Part shown: positions 1 through 7,296 of the stretch, piece after piece
Numbering within the stretch: the stretch's first letter is position 1
Layout of the letters: every line of letters begins with the position of its first letter
Source: Oscillospiraceae bacterium
Lineage (GTDB): Bacteria > Bacillota > Clostridia > Christensenellales > Aristaeellaceae
Reading direction: 5' to 3'
Assembly: GCA_031282605.1 (NCBI GenBank)
Contig: JAITDK010000268.1
Location: 1-10,178, forward strand
DNA length: 10,178 nt
Notes under the pieces: generated by a model
The model's database searches: none
What the model was told of the DNA's origin: nothing
Seen by the model: only the letters and a program-made list of their open reading frames with translations
Program-made: the position numbers and the translations under genes

Positions 1-403
1 GTCCGGGCCGCTGATGGATAGGATTGATCTTAGGATACGCGTCGGTTCGGTGCCCGTGGAGGATCTGTCGCTCTCCGCCCCCGACGCGGAACCGTCGGAG
101 TCCGTACGCCTCCGGGTGCAGGCCGCCCGGCGCAGGCAGCTAAAGCGTTACGCCGGAACGGGGTTGTATACGAACGCGCAGTTGGATAATCGGCTGATAC
201 TGGAGCATTGCCCGATGTCGGACAGCGCGCGGAACATGCTGCTGCTTGTAACCCAGCGGTATGACCTGACCCCGCGATCCCACTTCAGGATAATCAAGGT
301 GGCGCGCACCATCGCCGACCTGGCCGCCTCCGATCTCGTTGAGGAGACTCACATCGCCGAGGCCGTCCGCTATCGTATGCTGGACGAATCGTCATTGGTG
401 TAG
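1..403 (+). CDS. comM: ComM/YifB family Mg-chelatase-like AAA+ ATPase, C-terminal part (5' end outside the window)
   Basis: The reading frame is open from the window edge (first full codon at base 2) to TAG at 401-403, giving about 133 residues. It opens with SGPLMDRIDLRI, the conserved segment of the ComM/YifB AAA+ module. It ends with the family's helical lid: RSHFRIIKVARTIADL, then THIAEAVRYR. Walker A and B and the N-terminal Lon-like domain would lie upstream. In Haemophilus and Vibrio, ComM is a hexameric helicase that promotes branch migration of RecA-generated joints during natural transformation. Bacillota homologues are usually annotated YifB and their role is less clear. The next gene, dprA, starts 7 nt after the stop and also handles incoming DNA, so a shared operon and a DNA-processing role fit. 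The family assignment is secure; the exact function in this organism is inferred. Confidence 0.93.
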   Translation, partial: SGPLMDRIDLRIRVGSVPVEDLSLSAPDAEPSESVRLRVQAARRRQLKRYAGTGLYTNAQLDNRLILEHCPMSDSARNMLLLVTQRYDLTPRSHFRIIKVARTIADLAASDLVEETHIAEAVRYRMLDESSLV

Positions 404-410
404 CGGCGTT

Positions 411-1589
411 ATGAGATACAGCAGGGAACAGTATTTCCGTATATGGCTGGCTAGCGTGGACGGTATCGGCGCGAGGGGTTTCGCGCGGCTGATCGCCCGT
501 TACGGCAGCGCGGAGTCCGTATGGGAACAATTCGGCGAGGAGATGCGCTGGATCGGCGAGTCGGCATGGCGGCAGATCAGCGCCGCGCACGACCGAGATA
601 AGGCGGCGGCCCTGATCGAACGGATCGATAAGTGCGGCGCGTCGGTTATATTCCAGGAGGACGGCGAGTATCCGCCGCTGCTTAAGGAGATCGCGGATCC
701 GCCGCCGCTGCTGTATGTCAGAGGCCGCCGCGACATAGCGGACGAATGGTGCGTAGCGATAGTAGGCACGCGCCAACCTACCGCGTATGGTTTACGCATG
801 GCGCGTCAGATCGGCGGCGACCTGGCGCGCGCCGGCGCCGCGGTTATATCGGGATTCGCGCGGGGTATCGACACCGCCGCGCATACCGCCGCGGTTGCTG
901 CGGGAGGGCGCACAGTCGCGGTGCTCGGATGCGGGGTCGACGTGGTATATCCGCCTGAGAATATCGAATTGTTTGAACGGATATTAGGCGCGGACGGCAG
1001 CGTTATATCGGAGTTCCCGCCGGGGACGGAGCCGCTAAGCAGGCACTTCCCGTCACGCAACCGGTTAATCAGCGGCATATCACGCAGCGTGCTGATAGTC
1101 GAGGCCCTGAAGGGTTCGGGCGTGCTGCATACCATATCGGCTGCGGTGGATCAAAACCGCGAGGTATTCGTGCTGCCCGGTCAGGCCGATTCGCCCCACA
1201 GCGAACTCAACCACCGCCTGGCGCGCGACGGCGCGCGGATCATCACCAGCGCGACGGAGATTTTGGAGGATCTGCACGCCGAACCGATGCCGCGCCCCAA
1301 ACAGACGACACTGGGCGAGGCTGTCAAAACCGCTAAAAAGACGCCTGCCTCATCCAAGCCGTCAACCAAGCGAAAGGCCAAGGCCGCTCCCGCCGAGCCG
1401 CCCGCAGAATCCCCCACGCCATCCGAACCCGCCGTTGATCTGACGGAGGATGAAGCGCGAATATATGAAGCGCTCAAGTCCGGTATACCGTCATCGAACG
1501 TCGACAATATGGTGGAATTAACGGGATTAAGCGCCGCCGACGTGAATACGGTATTGACAATGCTGGCCGTCAAGGGAATAATACATTGA
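411..1589 (+). CDS. dprA: DNA-processing protein DprA (Smf)
   Basis: 392 residues from ATG 411. DprA binds single-stranded DNA and loads RecA during transformation. Residues 1-60 form the helical N-terminal region (DGIGARGFARLIARYG, helix-hairpin-helix-like). Residues 80-285 are the Rossmann-like DprA core, with IVGTRQPTAYG (118-127), SGFARGIDTAAH (147-158), LGCGVDVVYPPEN (172-184), FPSRNRLISG (213-222) and REVFVLPG (250-257). Residues 291-341 are a low-complexity K/P/A/S/E linker. Residues 343-392 are the C-terminal winged-helix domain (LTEDEARIYEAL to VKGIIH). A TTG at 339 in the same frame would overlap comM by 65 nt. ATG 411 fits the family start better, although no good Shine-Dalgarno precedes it, so translation is probably coupled to comM. 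The usual SGSLxT segment reads SGVLHT here. The last codons contain a promoter for topA. Confidence 0.96.
   Translation: MRYSREQYFRIWLASVDGIGARGFARLIARYGSAESVWEQFGEEMRWIGESAWRQISAAHDRDKAAALIERIDKCGASVIFQEDGEYPPLLKEIADPPPLLYVRGRRDIADEWCVAIVGTRQPTAYGLRMARQIGGDLARAGAAVISGFARGIDTAAHTAAVAAGGRTVAVLGCGVDVVYPPENIELFERILGADGSVISEFPPGTEPLSRHFPSRNRLISGISRSVLIVEALKGSGVLHTISAAVDQNREVFVLPGQADSPHSELNHRLARDGARIITSATEILEDLHAEPMPRPKQTTLGEAVKTAKKTPASSKPSTKRKAKAAPAEPPAESPTPSEPAVDLTEDEARIYEALKSGIPSSNVDNMVELTGLSAADVNTVLTMLAVKGIIH
1554..1582 (+). promoter_or_regulatory. Sigma-A-type promoter for topA, inside the 3' end of dprA
   Basis: TTGACA at 1554-1559 matches the -35 consensus exactly. It is followed by a 17-nt spacer and AATAAT at 1577-1582, which matches 5 of 6 positions of TATAAT. 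Transcription would start near 1589, at the dprA stop codon, giving topA a leader of about 84 nt. Both boxes and the ideal spacing are seen directly in the sequence. Use in vivo is inferred. Confidence 0.6.
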
Positions 1590-1672
1590 CGAGACAATAC
1601 GCCGACACGGCAATGGGTTAAACGAACAATGTCGACGCGACAACGATCATTCACAAGCGAGGTTAATCAAAA

Positions 1673-3880
1673 TTGGCTGAGCGAAAACATAAACTGGTAA
1701 TCGTCGAATCACCCGCCAAGGCAAAGACGATCGGCAAGTATCTGGGACGTTCATACAAGGTGGAGGCGTCCAACGGCCACGTGCGCGATTTGCCTAAGAG
1801 CCAGATGGGCGTGGACGTGAACGCGGACTTCGAGCCGAAGTACATAACGATCCGTGGCAGGGGCGAGGTGCTGGCGCGCATCAAAAAGGAAGCGAAGAAC
1901 GCCTCCTCAATATTGCTGGCGACGGACCCTGACCGCGAAGGCGAGGCTATATCCTGGCATCTGGCGCACCTGCTGGGCATTCAGCCCGGCGAGCCATGCC
2001 GCGTCACGTTCCAGGAGATTACATCCAAGGCGGTCAAGGCGGCCATTCAAACGCCCCGCCCGATAGATATGTCGCTGGTGAACGCGCAGCAGGCTCGACG
2101 CGTGCTTGATCGCCTGGTGGGTTATTCCATCAGCCCGCTGCTGTGGGCCAAGATCAAGAAGGGTCTCAGCGGCGGACGCGTGCAGTCCGTGGCCACGCGC
2201 ATCATAGTCGACCGCGAGGAAGAGATCGAGTCGTTCATACCGGTGGAATACTGGGATATCGAGGCCGACATGACCTCGGACGGCCAAGCGTTCCGCGTGA
2301 AGCTGGATACGGTGGACGGCAGCAAGGCCAAGCTGACCGGAGAATCCGGGGCTAAGGCCGCGCTTGACGCCATCGAAGGCGGCGCGTTCGCCGTCAAATC
2401 CGTCAAGATCGGCGAGAAGCGCAAGACCCCCGCGCCGCCGTTCACGACGAGCAACATGCAGCAAGAGGCCGCGCGCAAGCTGCGCTTCACGACGGCCAAG
2501 ACGATGCAGATCGCGCAAACCCTCTACGAAGGCGTCGACCTAGAGGGCGAGGGTACGCAGGGATTGATATCATATATCCGCACGGATTCGACGCGCGTGT
2601 CGGACGAAGCGCTGACCGCCGTGCGCGATGAGATCGGCAAGCGGTACGGGTCGTCATACCTGCCCGAAAAACCCAACGAATTCAAGACGCGCAAGCGCGC
2701 GCAGGACGCTCACGAGGCTATCCGTCCCACTGATATCGCGCGCAAGCCGGACGACATAAAGGCCTCGCTGAACAATGATCAATACAAGCTGTATAGGCTG
2801 GTGTATCTGCGCTTCCTCTCCAGCCAGATGTCGCCCGCTCTTTACGACACCCAGACCGCGTGCATAGCCAGCGAGCGCGTCGAGTTCCGTTTCTACGGCG
2901 AGCACAAGAAATTCGCGGGCTTCACCGCCGTATACGAGGAAGGCGTGGACGATGAAACGCCCGGCGTCGATACCAAACTGCCTAAGCTGACCGTCGGCAG
3001 CGCGGCGTCGCTCGGCCAGGTATCCAGCGAGCAGCACTTCACACAGCCGCCGCCGCGCTACACCGAAGCCTCCCTCGTACGCGCGCTTGAGGAGAAGGGC
3101 ATCGGCCGCCCGAGCACATACGCCCCGACTATATCCACAATCATCGCGCGCGGTTATGTCTCGCGCGACAAGAGCCGGCTGATCCCGACCGAGCTGGGCC
3201 GGATGATCACGGCGTTGATGTGCGATTATTTCAAGGACATTGTGGACGTCGAGTTTACATCCGAGATGGAGGATCAGCTCGACCGAGTGGAGGATGAATC
3301 GCTACCGTGGCGCGACGTCATCCGCACTTTCTACGAAAACTTCCACCATGTGCTGGAGATCGCTGAATCCTCGATCGAAAAGGTGGAGGTTAAGGACGAG
3401 GTGTCGGATGTGCCGTGCGACAAGTGCGGCGCGATGATGGTCTATAAGATCGGGCGGTTCGGCAAATTCCTGGCCTGCCCGCGCTTCCCGGAATGCCGCA
3501 ACACCAAGCCGGTATTCGTATACATCACTACGCCGTGCCCGAAATGCGGCGCGCGGCTGCTGGAGAAGACGTCCCGCAAGGGAAACCGGTTCTACTCCTG
3601 CGAGAGATATCCGGACTGCGACTTCATCGCGTGGGACTTCCCGCTGCCGGACAAATGCCCCCAGTGCGGCACGCATATGGTGCTCAAGTCGAATCGCAAG
3701 GGCGCGCGATGGCGGCTGTGCGCCAACGAGCAGTGTCGTTACCGCGAGGAGATAATCGACGACGAACCCAAGGACGATCAGGATATGGAGGACGCGCCGC
3801 CGACTGATTCTGACGACATAGACGGCGCGATGGACGCGGACGCCGAGCAAACGTCCGGACGGGAAACAGACGACGAATGA
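1673..3880 (+). CDS. topA: Type IA DNA topoisomerase I
   Basis: 735 residues from TTG 1673; a GCGAGG Shine-Dalgarno lies at 1657-1662. The enzyme relaxes negative supercoils by nicking and rejoining one strand through a phosphotyrosine. The Toprim domain opens the protein (KLVIVESPAKAKTIGKYLG; Glu12) and carries the metal-binding DPDREGE (Asp85, Asp87, Glu89). The catalytic tyrosine is Tyr301 in GLISYIRTDSTRVS. QDAHEAIRPT (344-353) and EKGIGRPSTYAPTI (474-487) are further conserved core motifs. Three C4 zinc-ribbon modules follow, with cysteines at 582/585/602/608, 622/625/643/649 and 662/665/683/688. The protein ends in a strongly acidic tail (692-735). No frame interruption or missing catalytic residue is seen. 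Its stop overlaps the trmFO start by 4 nt (ATGA, 3877-3880). An internal promoter in dprA probably drives it. Confidence 0.98.
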   Translation: MAERKHKLVIVESPAKAKTIGKYLGRSYKVEASNGHVRDLPKSQMGVDVNADFEPKYITIRGRGEVLARIKKEAKNASSILLATDPDREGEAISWHLAHLLGIQPGEPCRVTFQEITSKAVKAAIQTPRPIDMSLVNAQQARRVLDRLVGYSISPLLWAKIKKGLSGGRVQSVATRIIVDREEEIESFIPVEYWDIEADMTSDGQAFRVKLDTVDGSKAKLTGESGAKAALDAIEGGAFAVKSVKIGEKRKTPAPPFTTSNMQQEAARKLRFTTAKTMQIAQTLYEGVDLEGEGTQGLISYIRTDSTRVSDEALTAVRDEIGKRYGSSYLPEKPNEFKTRKRAQDAHEAIRPTDIARKPDDIKASLNNDQYKLYRLVYLRFLSSQMSPALYDTQTACIASERVEFRFYGEHKKFAGFTAVYEEGVDDETPGVDTKLPKLTVGSAASLGQVSSEQHFTQPPPRYTEASLVRALEEKGIGRPSTYAPTISTIIARGYVSRDKSRLIPTELGRMITALMCDYFKDIVDVEFTSEMEDQLDRVEDESLPWRDVIRTFYENFHHVLEIAESSIEKVEVKDEVSDVPCDKCGAMMVYKIGRFGKFLACPRFPECRNTKPVFVYITTPCPKCGARLLEKTSRKGNRFYSCERYPDCDFIAWDFPLPDKCPQCGTHMVLKSNRKGARWRLCANEQCRYREEIIDDEPKDDQDMEDAPPTDSDDIDGAMDADAEQTSGRETDDE

Positions 3881-5181
3881 TACGCGCGACCGTGATAGGC
3901 GCGGGTCTGGCCGGATGCGAGGCCGCATGGCAGCTGGCGCGGCGGGGCGTCCCGGTAACGCTCGTCGACATGAAGCCGGACAAGCGCACACCCGCGCACA
4001 GCAGTCCGCTGTTCGCGGAGTTAGTCTGCTCCAACTCGCTAAAGTCCGACGAACTGACCAACGCTTCCGGCCTGTTGAAGGCGGAGATGCGCGCGATGGA
4101 TTCGCTGATACTGCGCGCGGCGGATACTGCGCGGGTGCCCGCAGGTTCGGCGCTGGCGGTAGACCGTGATCGATTCGCCGCGTATATAACGGACGCGCTG
4201 TCGGCGCATCAGCTGGTCTCGATCGAGCGATACGAGGCCGCCGCGCTCCCCGATCCGCCCGCGATAATCGCGACGGGGCCGCTGACCTCGGATGCAATGT
4301 CGGAGGCTATAGCGTCGCTGCCCGGCCTGCGCAGGCTGAGTTTCTTTGACGCCGCCGCGCCGATCGTCACTAGGGAATCACTCAATGATGAACGAGTGTT
4401 CGCCGCGTCGAGGTATGGCAAGGGCGACGCGGATTACATCAACTGCCCGCTGACTGAATCGGAGTACGACGCGTTCCGCGGCGCGCTGCTGACCGCCGAA
4501 ACCGCGCCGACGCATGGTTTTGAGGACGGCTTGCTGTATGAGGGGTGTATGCCCGTCGAGTCCATCGCGGCGCGCGGGCGTTTGTCATTGGCGTATGGAC
4601 CGATGCGTCCGGTGGGGTTGACCGATCCTCGCACGGGACGCAGGCCGTTCGCAGCGGTTCAGTTGCGCGCGGAGAACGAATCCGGTTCGCTGCTAAATCT
4701 GGTGGGATTCCAGACGCGGCTGAAGTGGCCTGAGCAGAAGCGGGTATTCGGGATGATACCCGGGCTGGAAAGCGCGGAGTACGCGCGGTACGGCGTGATG
4801 CATCGCAATACGTTCATCAACGCGCCGTCCGCGCTGAACAGTGGCTTCGAGGTGCGCGCGAGACCGGGGCTATTTATAGCGGGGCAGCTCACGGGCGTAG
4901 AGGGATATCTGCCGTCGGCGGCGTCAGGACTGATCGCGGGAATCACGTTGGGTCAAATCCTGCTCAAGCGCGAGCGGGTTTTGTTCCCGACGTTCACCGC
5001 GCTGGGCGCGCTGGGACGGTACGTGTCCGCGCCTAACAAGGATTATCAGCCGATGGGCATTCAATATGGCATCATAGACATGCCGGACGAGCGTTTCCGA
5101 GACAAGCGCGCGAAGGCGCGGCGAACAGCGGAACGTTCGTTGGAAGCGATTCAAGCGATAGCGAAGTCGCTGGAGGATTGA
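3877..5181 (+). CDS. trmFO: Methylenetetrahydrofolate-tRNA-(uracil-5-)-methyltransferase TrmFO (Gid)
   Basis: 434 residues, full length. TrmFO makes 5-methyluridine at position 54 of the tRNA T-loop, using methylenetetrahydrofolate as carbon donor and FADH2 as reductant. The N-terminus is a classical FAD-binding dinucleotide fold (VIGAGLAGCEAAWQLARRG, 6-24), then the family signature DMKPDKRTPAHSS (31-43). The two functional cysteines known from the B. subtilis enzyme are present: Cys51 in ELVCSNSLKSD and Cys224 in LLYEGCMPVESIA. The C-terminal FAD site reads GLFIAGQLTGVEGYLPSAA. This folate/FAD enzyme is typical of Bacillota and differs from the SAM-dependent TrmA. ATG 3877 overlaps the topA stop (ATGA) and has only a weak upstream GGGA, so translational coupling is likely. 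The xerC gene that follows trmFO in B. subtilis is absent; hslV comes directly after. Confidence 0.98.
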   Translation: MIRATVIGAGLAGCEAAWQLARRGVPVTLVDMKPDKRTPAHSSPLFAELVCSNSLKSDELTNASGLLKAEMRAMDSLILRAADTARVPAGSALAVDRDRFAAYITDALSAHQLVSIERYEAAALPDPPAIIATGPLTSDAMSEAIASLPGLRRLSFFDAAAPIVTRESLNDERVFAASRYGKGDADYINCPLTESEYDAFRGALLTAETAPTHGFEDGLLYEGCMPVESIAARGRLSLAYGPMRPVGLTDPRTGRRPFAAVQLRAENESGSLLNLVGFQTRLKWPEQKRVFGMIPGLESAEYARYGVMHRNTFINAPSALNSGFEVRARPGLFIAGQLTGVEGYLPSAASGLIAGITLGQILLKRERVLFPTFTALGALGRYVSAPNKDYQPMGIQYGIIDMPDERFRDKRAKARRTAERSLEAIQAIAKSLED

Positions 5182-5189
5182 CTAAGATG
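5172..5189 (+). promoter_or_regulatory. Ribosome binding site that decides the hslV start
   Basis: GGAGG at 5172-5176, within the last trmFO codons, lies 10 nt before ATG 5187. The competing in-frame TTG at 5178 is only 1 nt from this Shine-Dalgarno, too close for normal initiation. This favours ATG 5187. Confidence 0.7.
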
Positions 5190-5726
5190 AACAGCGTATT
5201 CAAGGGCACGACCATAGTCGGTGTGAACAAGAACGGCCAATGCGCCATAGCGGGCGACGGTCAGGTGACGATGGGCGAAACGACCATATTCAAGGCCGGC
5301 GCCGTAAAGGTGCGGCGGGTGTACGGCGGCAAGGCGGCGGTGGGGTTCGCGGGTTCAGTGGCGGACGCGATCACGCTGTGCGAGCGGTTCGAGGAAAAGC
5401 TGACGCAGTACGCGGGCAACCTGGAACGCGCGGCGGTAGAGTTGACCCAAGACTGGCGCGACGATAAAACCCTGCGTAAACTAGAGGCGATGATGATCGC
5501 CGCGAACAGCCAGCAAATGCTGATACTCTCGGGCACAGGCGAGGTGCTCGCGCCAGACGACGGGGTATGCGCGATCGGCAGCGGGGGCAACTACGCGCTG
5601 GCGGCGGCGAGGGCGCTGGCGCTGCATACAGGGATGTCAGCCGCTGAGATTGCGCGCGAAGCGCTGACCATAGCCTCGTCGATATGCGTGTACACCAACG
5701 ATCACATAACCGTTCTGGAGTTATAG
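5187..5726 (+). CDS. hslV: ATP-dependent protease proteolytic subunit HslV (ClpQ)
   Basis: 179 residues from ATG 5187. HslV is the proteasome-beta-like peptidase of the HslUV (ClpQY) complex: stacked hexameric rings that degrade unfolded proteins delivered by the HslU ATPase. The N-terminal nucleophile is Thr8 in GTTIVGV, exposed after removal of a 7-residue propeptide. The conserved Asp (AGDGQVTMG, Asp24) and Lys (VKVRRVY, Lys41) of the Ntn-hydrolase site are present. GFAGSVADAITL, LRKLEAMMI, IGSGGNYALAAARAL and the ending ICVYTNDHITVLEL are all typical of the family. A TTG at 5178 would add three residues and overlap the trmFO stop by 4 nt, but the Shine-Dalgarno favours the ATG. hslU follows 8 nt later, as expected for co-translated partner subunits. 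Confidence 0.97.
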   Translation: MNSVFKGTTIVGVNKNGQCAIAGDGQVTMGETTIFKAGAVKVRRVYGGKAAVGFAGSVADAITLCERFEEKLTQYAGNLERAAVELTQDWRDDKTLRKLEAMMIAANSQQMLILSGTGEVLAPDDGVCAIGSGGNYALAAARALALHTGMSAAEIAREALTIASSICVYTNDHITVLEL

Positions 5727-5737
5727 GAGGCGTCATG
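5725..5737 (+). promoter_or_regulatory. Strong ribosome binding site of hslU overlapping the hslV stop
   Basis: AGGAGG at 5725-5730 shares two bases with the hslV TAG (5724-5726) and stands 4 nt before ATG 5735. It is a perfect Shine-Dalgarno with slightly short spacing. It places terminating hslV ribosomes on the hslU start and rejects the longer in-frame start at 5684, which would lie inside hslV. Confidence 0.75.
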
Positions 5738-7108
5738 GCTCAATTAACGCCGCGCGAGATTGTGCGCGAACTGGATAGATATATCGTCGGTCAGAGCGAC
5801 GCGAAGAGGGCTGTGGCGGTTGCGTTGCGCAACCGTTACCGCCGCGCGCAGCTGCCCGACGAGATGCGCGATGAGATAAGCCCAAAGAATATACTGATGA
5901 TCGGCCCGACAGGCGTGGGTAAGACGGAGATTGCGCGGCGGTTGGCCAAGCTGGTCGATGCGCCGTTCATCAAGGTAGAGGCGACCAAGTTCACCGAGGT
6001 AGGGTATGTGGGGCGCGACGTGGATTCGATAGTGCGCGATCTGGTAGAGGCGTCGATCAGGATGGTAAAGGAACAGCATGGCTCGCGGGTGCGTCTGCGC
6101 GCGCAGGTGCTTGCCGAGGAACGCATAGCGGAACTGCTATCCAACCCGTCGGTCAGGAAGCAATCGAAGCCGCTGAATCCGATAGATATACTGCTGGGGA
6201 ACAAGCCGAAGGAGCCGGACGTTTCGCCGGAGGAAACGCAAAGGCTGCAGCTGCGCAAAGAGGATGTAAGGCAGAAGCTGCTCAAGCGCGAGATGGAAGA
6301 GCAGGAGATAGAGGTCGAAGTGGAGGAAAGCGCCCCGAACGTAGAGATACAGGGGACGGCGGTCAACATTGGCGATATGATGGGCGGGCTGCTGCCCAAG
6401 CGGATGAAGACGCGGCGCGTGCGCGTATCAGAGGCGCGGCGGCTGCTGATGGCCGAGGAAGAGGGTAAGCTCATCGATATGGACGCGGTTACGCAAGAGG
6501 CCATTCGACGGGCGGAGCAGGATGGGATAGTATTCATCGACGAGATAGATAAAATCGCGGGGAGGAACTCGACGGGCGGGCCGGATGTGTCGCGGGAGGG
6601 CGTACAAAGAGACATACTGCCCATAGTTGAAGGGAGCACGATAAACACGAAATATGGTCCGGTAAAGACGGATTATATGCTGTTTATAGCGGCCGGAGCG
6701 TTTCATGTGGCCAAAGTGAAGGATTTAATACCAGAGCTGCAGGGGAGGTTCCCAGTAAGAGTGACGCTGAAGTCGCTAACGCGGGAGGATTTCAGGAACA
6801 TACTGTTTCAGCCGGAGAACGCGCTGACGCGGCAATACACGGCATTGCTGAGTGTGGATCATGTGCGGCTGACGTTTGAGGACAGTGCGCTTGACGCGCT
6901 GGCCGAAGCGGCATCCATTGCAAACGAGAACGGCGAGGACATAGGCGCGCGGCGTTTATCAACATTATTTGAGAAACTGCTGGAGGACATCTCATTCAAC
7001 GCCGGCGGCGACATGCCGGACGTAGAGCTGGCGATCTCGTCGGAATACGTGAAGTCGCACCTAGACAGCGACGCCAAAGAGCGTGATCTGCGGCAGTTTA
7101 TAGTGTAG
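5735..7108 (+). CDS. hslU: ATP-dependent protease ATPase subunit HslU (ClpY)
   Basis: 457 residues. HslU is the hexameric AAA+ unfoldase that feeds substrates to HslV. The N-terminus LTPREIVRELDRYIVGQ is characteristic. Walker A is GPTGVGKT (57-64), the pore loop GYVG is at 90-93 and Walker B IVFIDE at 265-270. The arginine-finger region is ELQGRFPVRV (Arg338) and the sensor-2 region is DIGARRLSTLFEKLLED. Residues of about 110-245 form the I-domain that receives substrate, including a charged helix rich in E/R/K. The C-terminus DLRQFIV matches the family tail that inserts between HslV subunits to activate them. That supports a working HslU/HslV pair. In B. subtilis codY follows; here the gene ends in a noncoding gap with a GC-rich hairpin, so it is probably the last gene of the topA operon. 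About 18 of 32 isoleucine codons are ATA by hand count. Confidence 0.98.
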   Translation: MAQLTPREIVRELDRYIVGQSDAKRAVAVALRNRYRRAQLPDEMRDEISPKNILMIGPTGVGKTEIARRLAKLVDAPFIKVEATKFTEVGYVGRDVDSIVRDLVEASIRMVKEQHGSRVRLRAQVLAEERIAELLSNPSVRKQSKPLNPIDILLGNKPKEPDVSPEETQRLQLRKEDVRQKLLKREMEEQEIEVEVEESAPNVEIQGTAVNIGDMMGGLLPKRMKTRRVRVSEARRLLMAEEEGKLIDMDAVTQEAIRRAEQDGIVFIDEIDKIAGRNSTGGPDVSREGVQRDILPIVEGSTINTKYGPVKTDYMLFIAAGAFHVAKVKDLIPELQGRFPVRVTLKSLTREDFRNILFQPENALTRQYTALLSVDHVRLTFEDSALDALAEAASIANENGEDIGARRLSTLFEKLLEDISFNAGGDMPDVELAISSEYVKSHLDSDAKERDLRQFIV

Positions 7109-7167
7109 CGCGGGGAACCCCTGCCGCTGCGGCGACAGAGGGGGGATGCGCCGCCGTTCCCCTCGCG
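7109..7167 (+). repeat. GC-rich imperfect hairpin after hslU, possible intergenic repeat or transcript-end structure
   Basis: GGGGAAC at 7112-7118 pairs with GTTCCCC at 7156-7162, extended by CGC (7109-7111) with GCG (7165-7167). Inside, GCGGCG (7129-7134) can pair with CGCCGC (7149-7154). An alternative inner fold pairs CCCCTGCCG with CGGC...AGGGG. No T-run follows (the next bases are A-rich), so it is not a textbook intrinsic terminator. Its place between the hslU stop and an apparently separate gene suggests it marks the end of the operon, for example as a 3'-end stabiliser or a degenerate dispersed repeat. The pairing is seen; the role is a guess. Confidence 0.4.
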
Positions 7168-7220
7168 TCGACAAAAAACTCAGTTATAACACGTAAAATA
7201 GCCGTGTCCGTCTGCGCACA

Positions 7221-7246
7221 TTGAACCGACGTCGTTCGCATATACT
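7221..7246 (+). promoter_or_regulatory. Weak candidate promoter for the carboxypeptidase gene
   Basis: TATACT at 7241-7246 matches 5 of 6 bases of the -10 consensus and lies about 48 nt before ATG 7294, in the AT-richer half of the gap. The only -35-like hexamer is TTGAAC at 7221-7226, just 14 nt upstream, short of the usual 16-18. CATATACT also loosely resembles a SigE -10. The gene probably starts transcription in this gap, but the exact boxes are uncertain. Confidence 0.25.
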
Positions 7247-7281
7247 GCGTTTGTCCGAGAATACTAGCCTGGTATGGTATT

Positions 7282-7296
7282 AAGGAGGAACGCATG
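7282..7296 (+). promoter_or_regulatory. Strong ribosome binding site for the D-Ala-D-Ala carboxypeptidase
   Basis: AAGGAGG at 7282-7288 stands 5 nt before ATG 7294. It fixes this ATG as the start and therefore the full signal/anchor segment of the protein. Confidence 0.75.

Noticed and set aside
1619..1629. Shared 11-mer TAAACGAACAA upstream of topA and of the GNAT gene (8550-8560) as a common operator
   Set aside because: Its distances to the starts differ (43 and 12 nt), it is not palindromic, and several chance 11-nt matches are expected in 10 kb.
3302..4297. Long antisense open frames opposite topA/trmFO and opposite hslU (5836-6648)
   Set aside because: They mirror strongly conserved genes, have biased composition (Arg/Pro- or Ser-rich) and no family motifs; they are codon-bias shadows.
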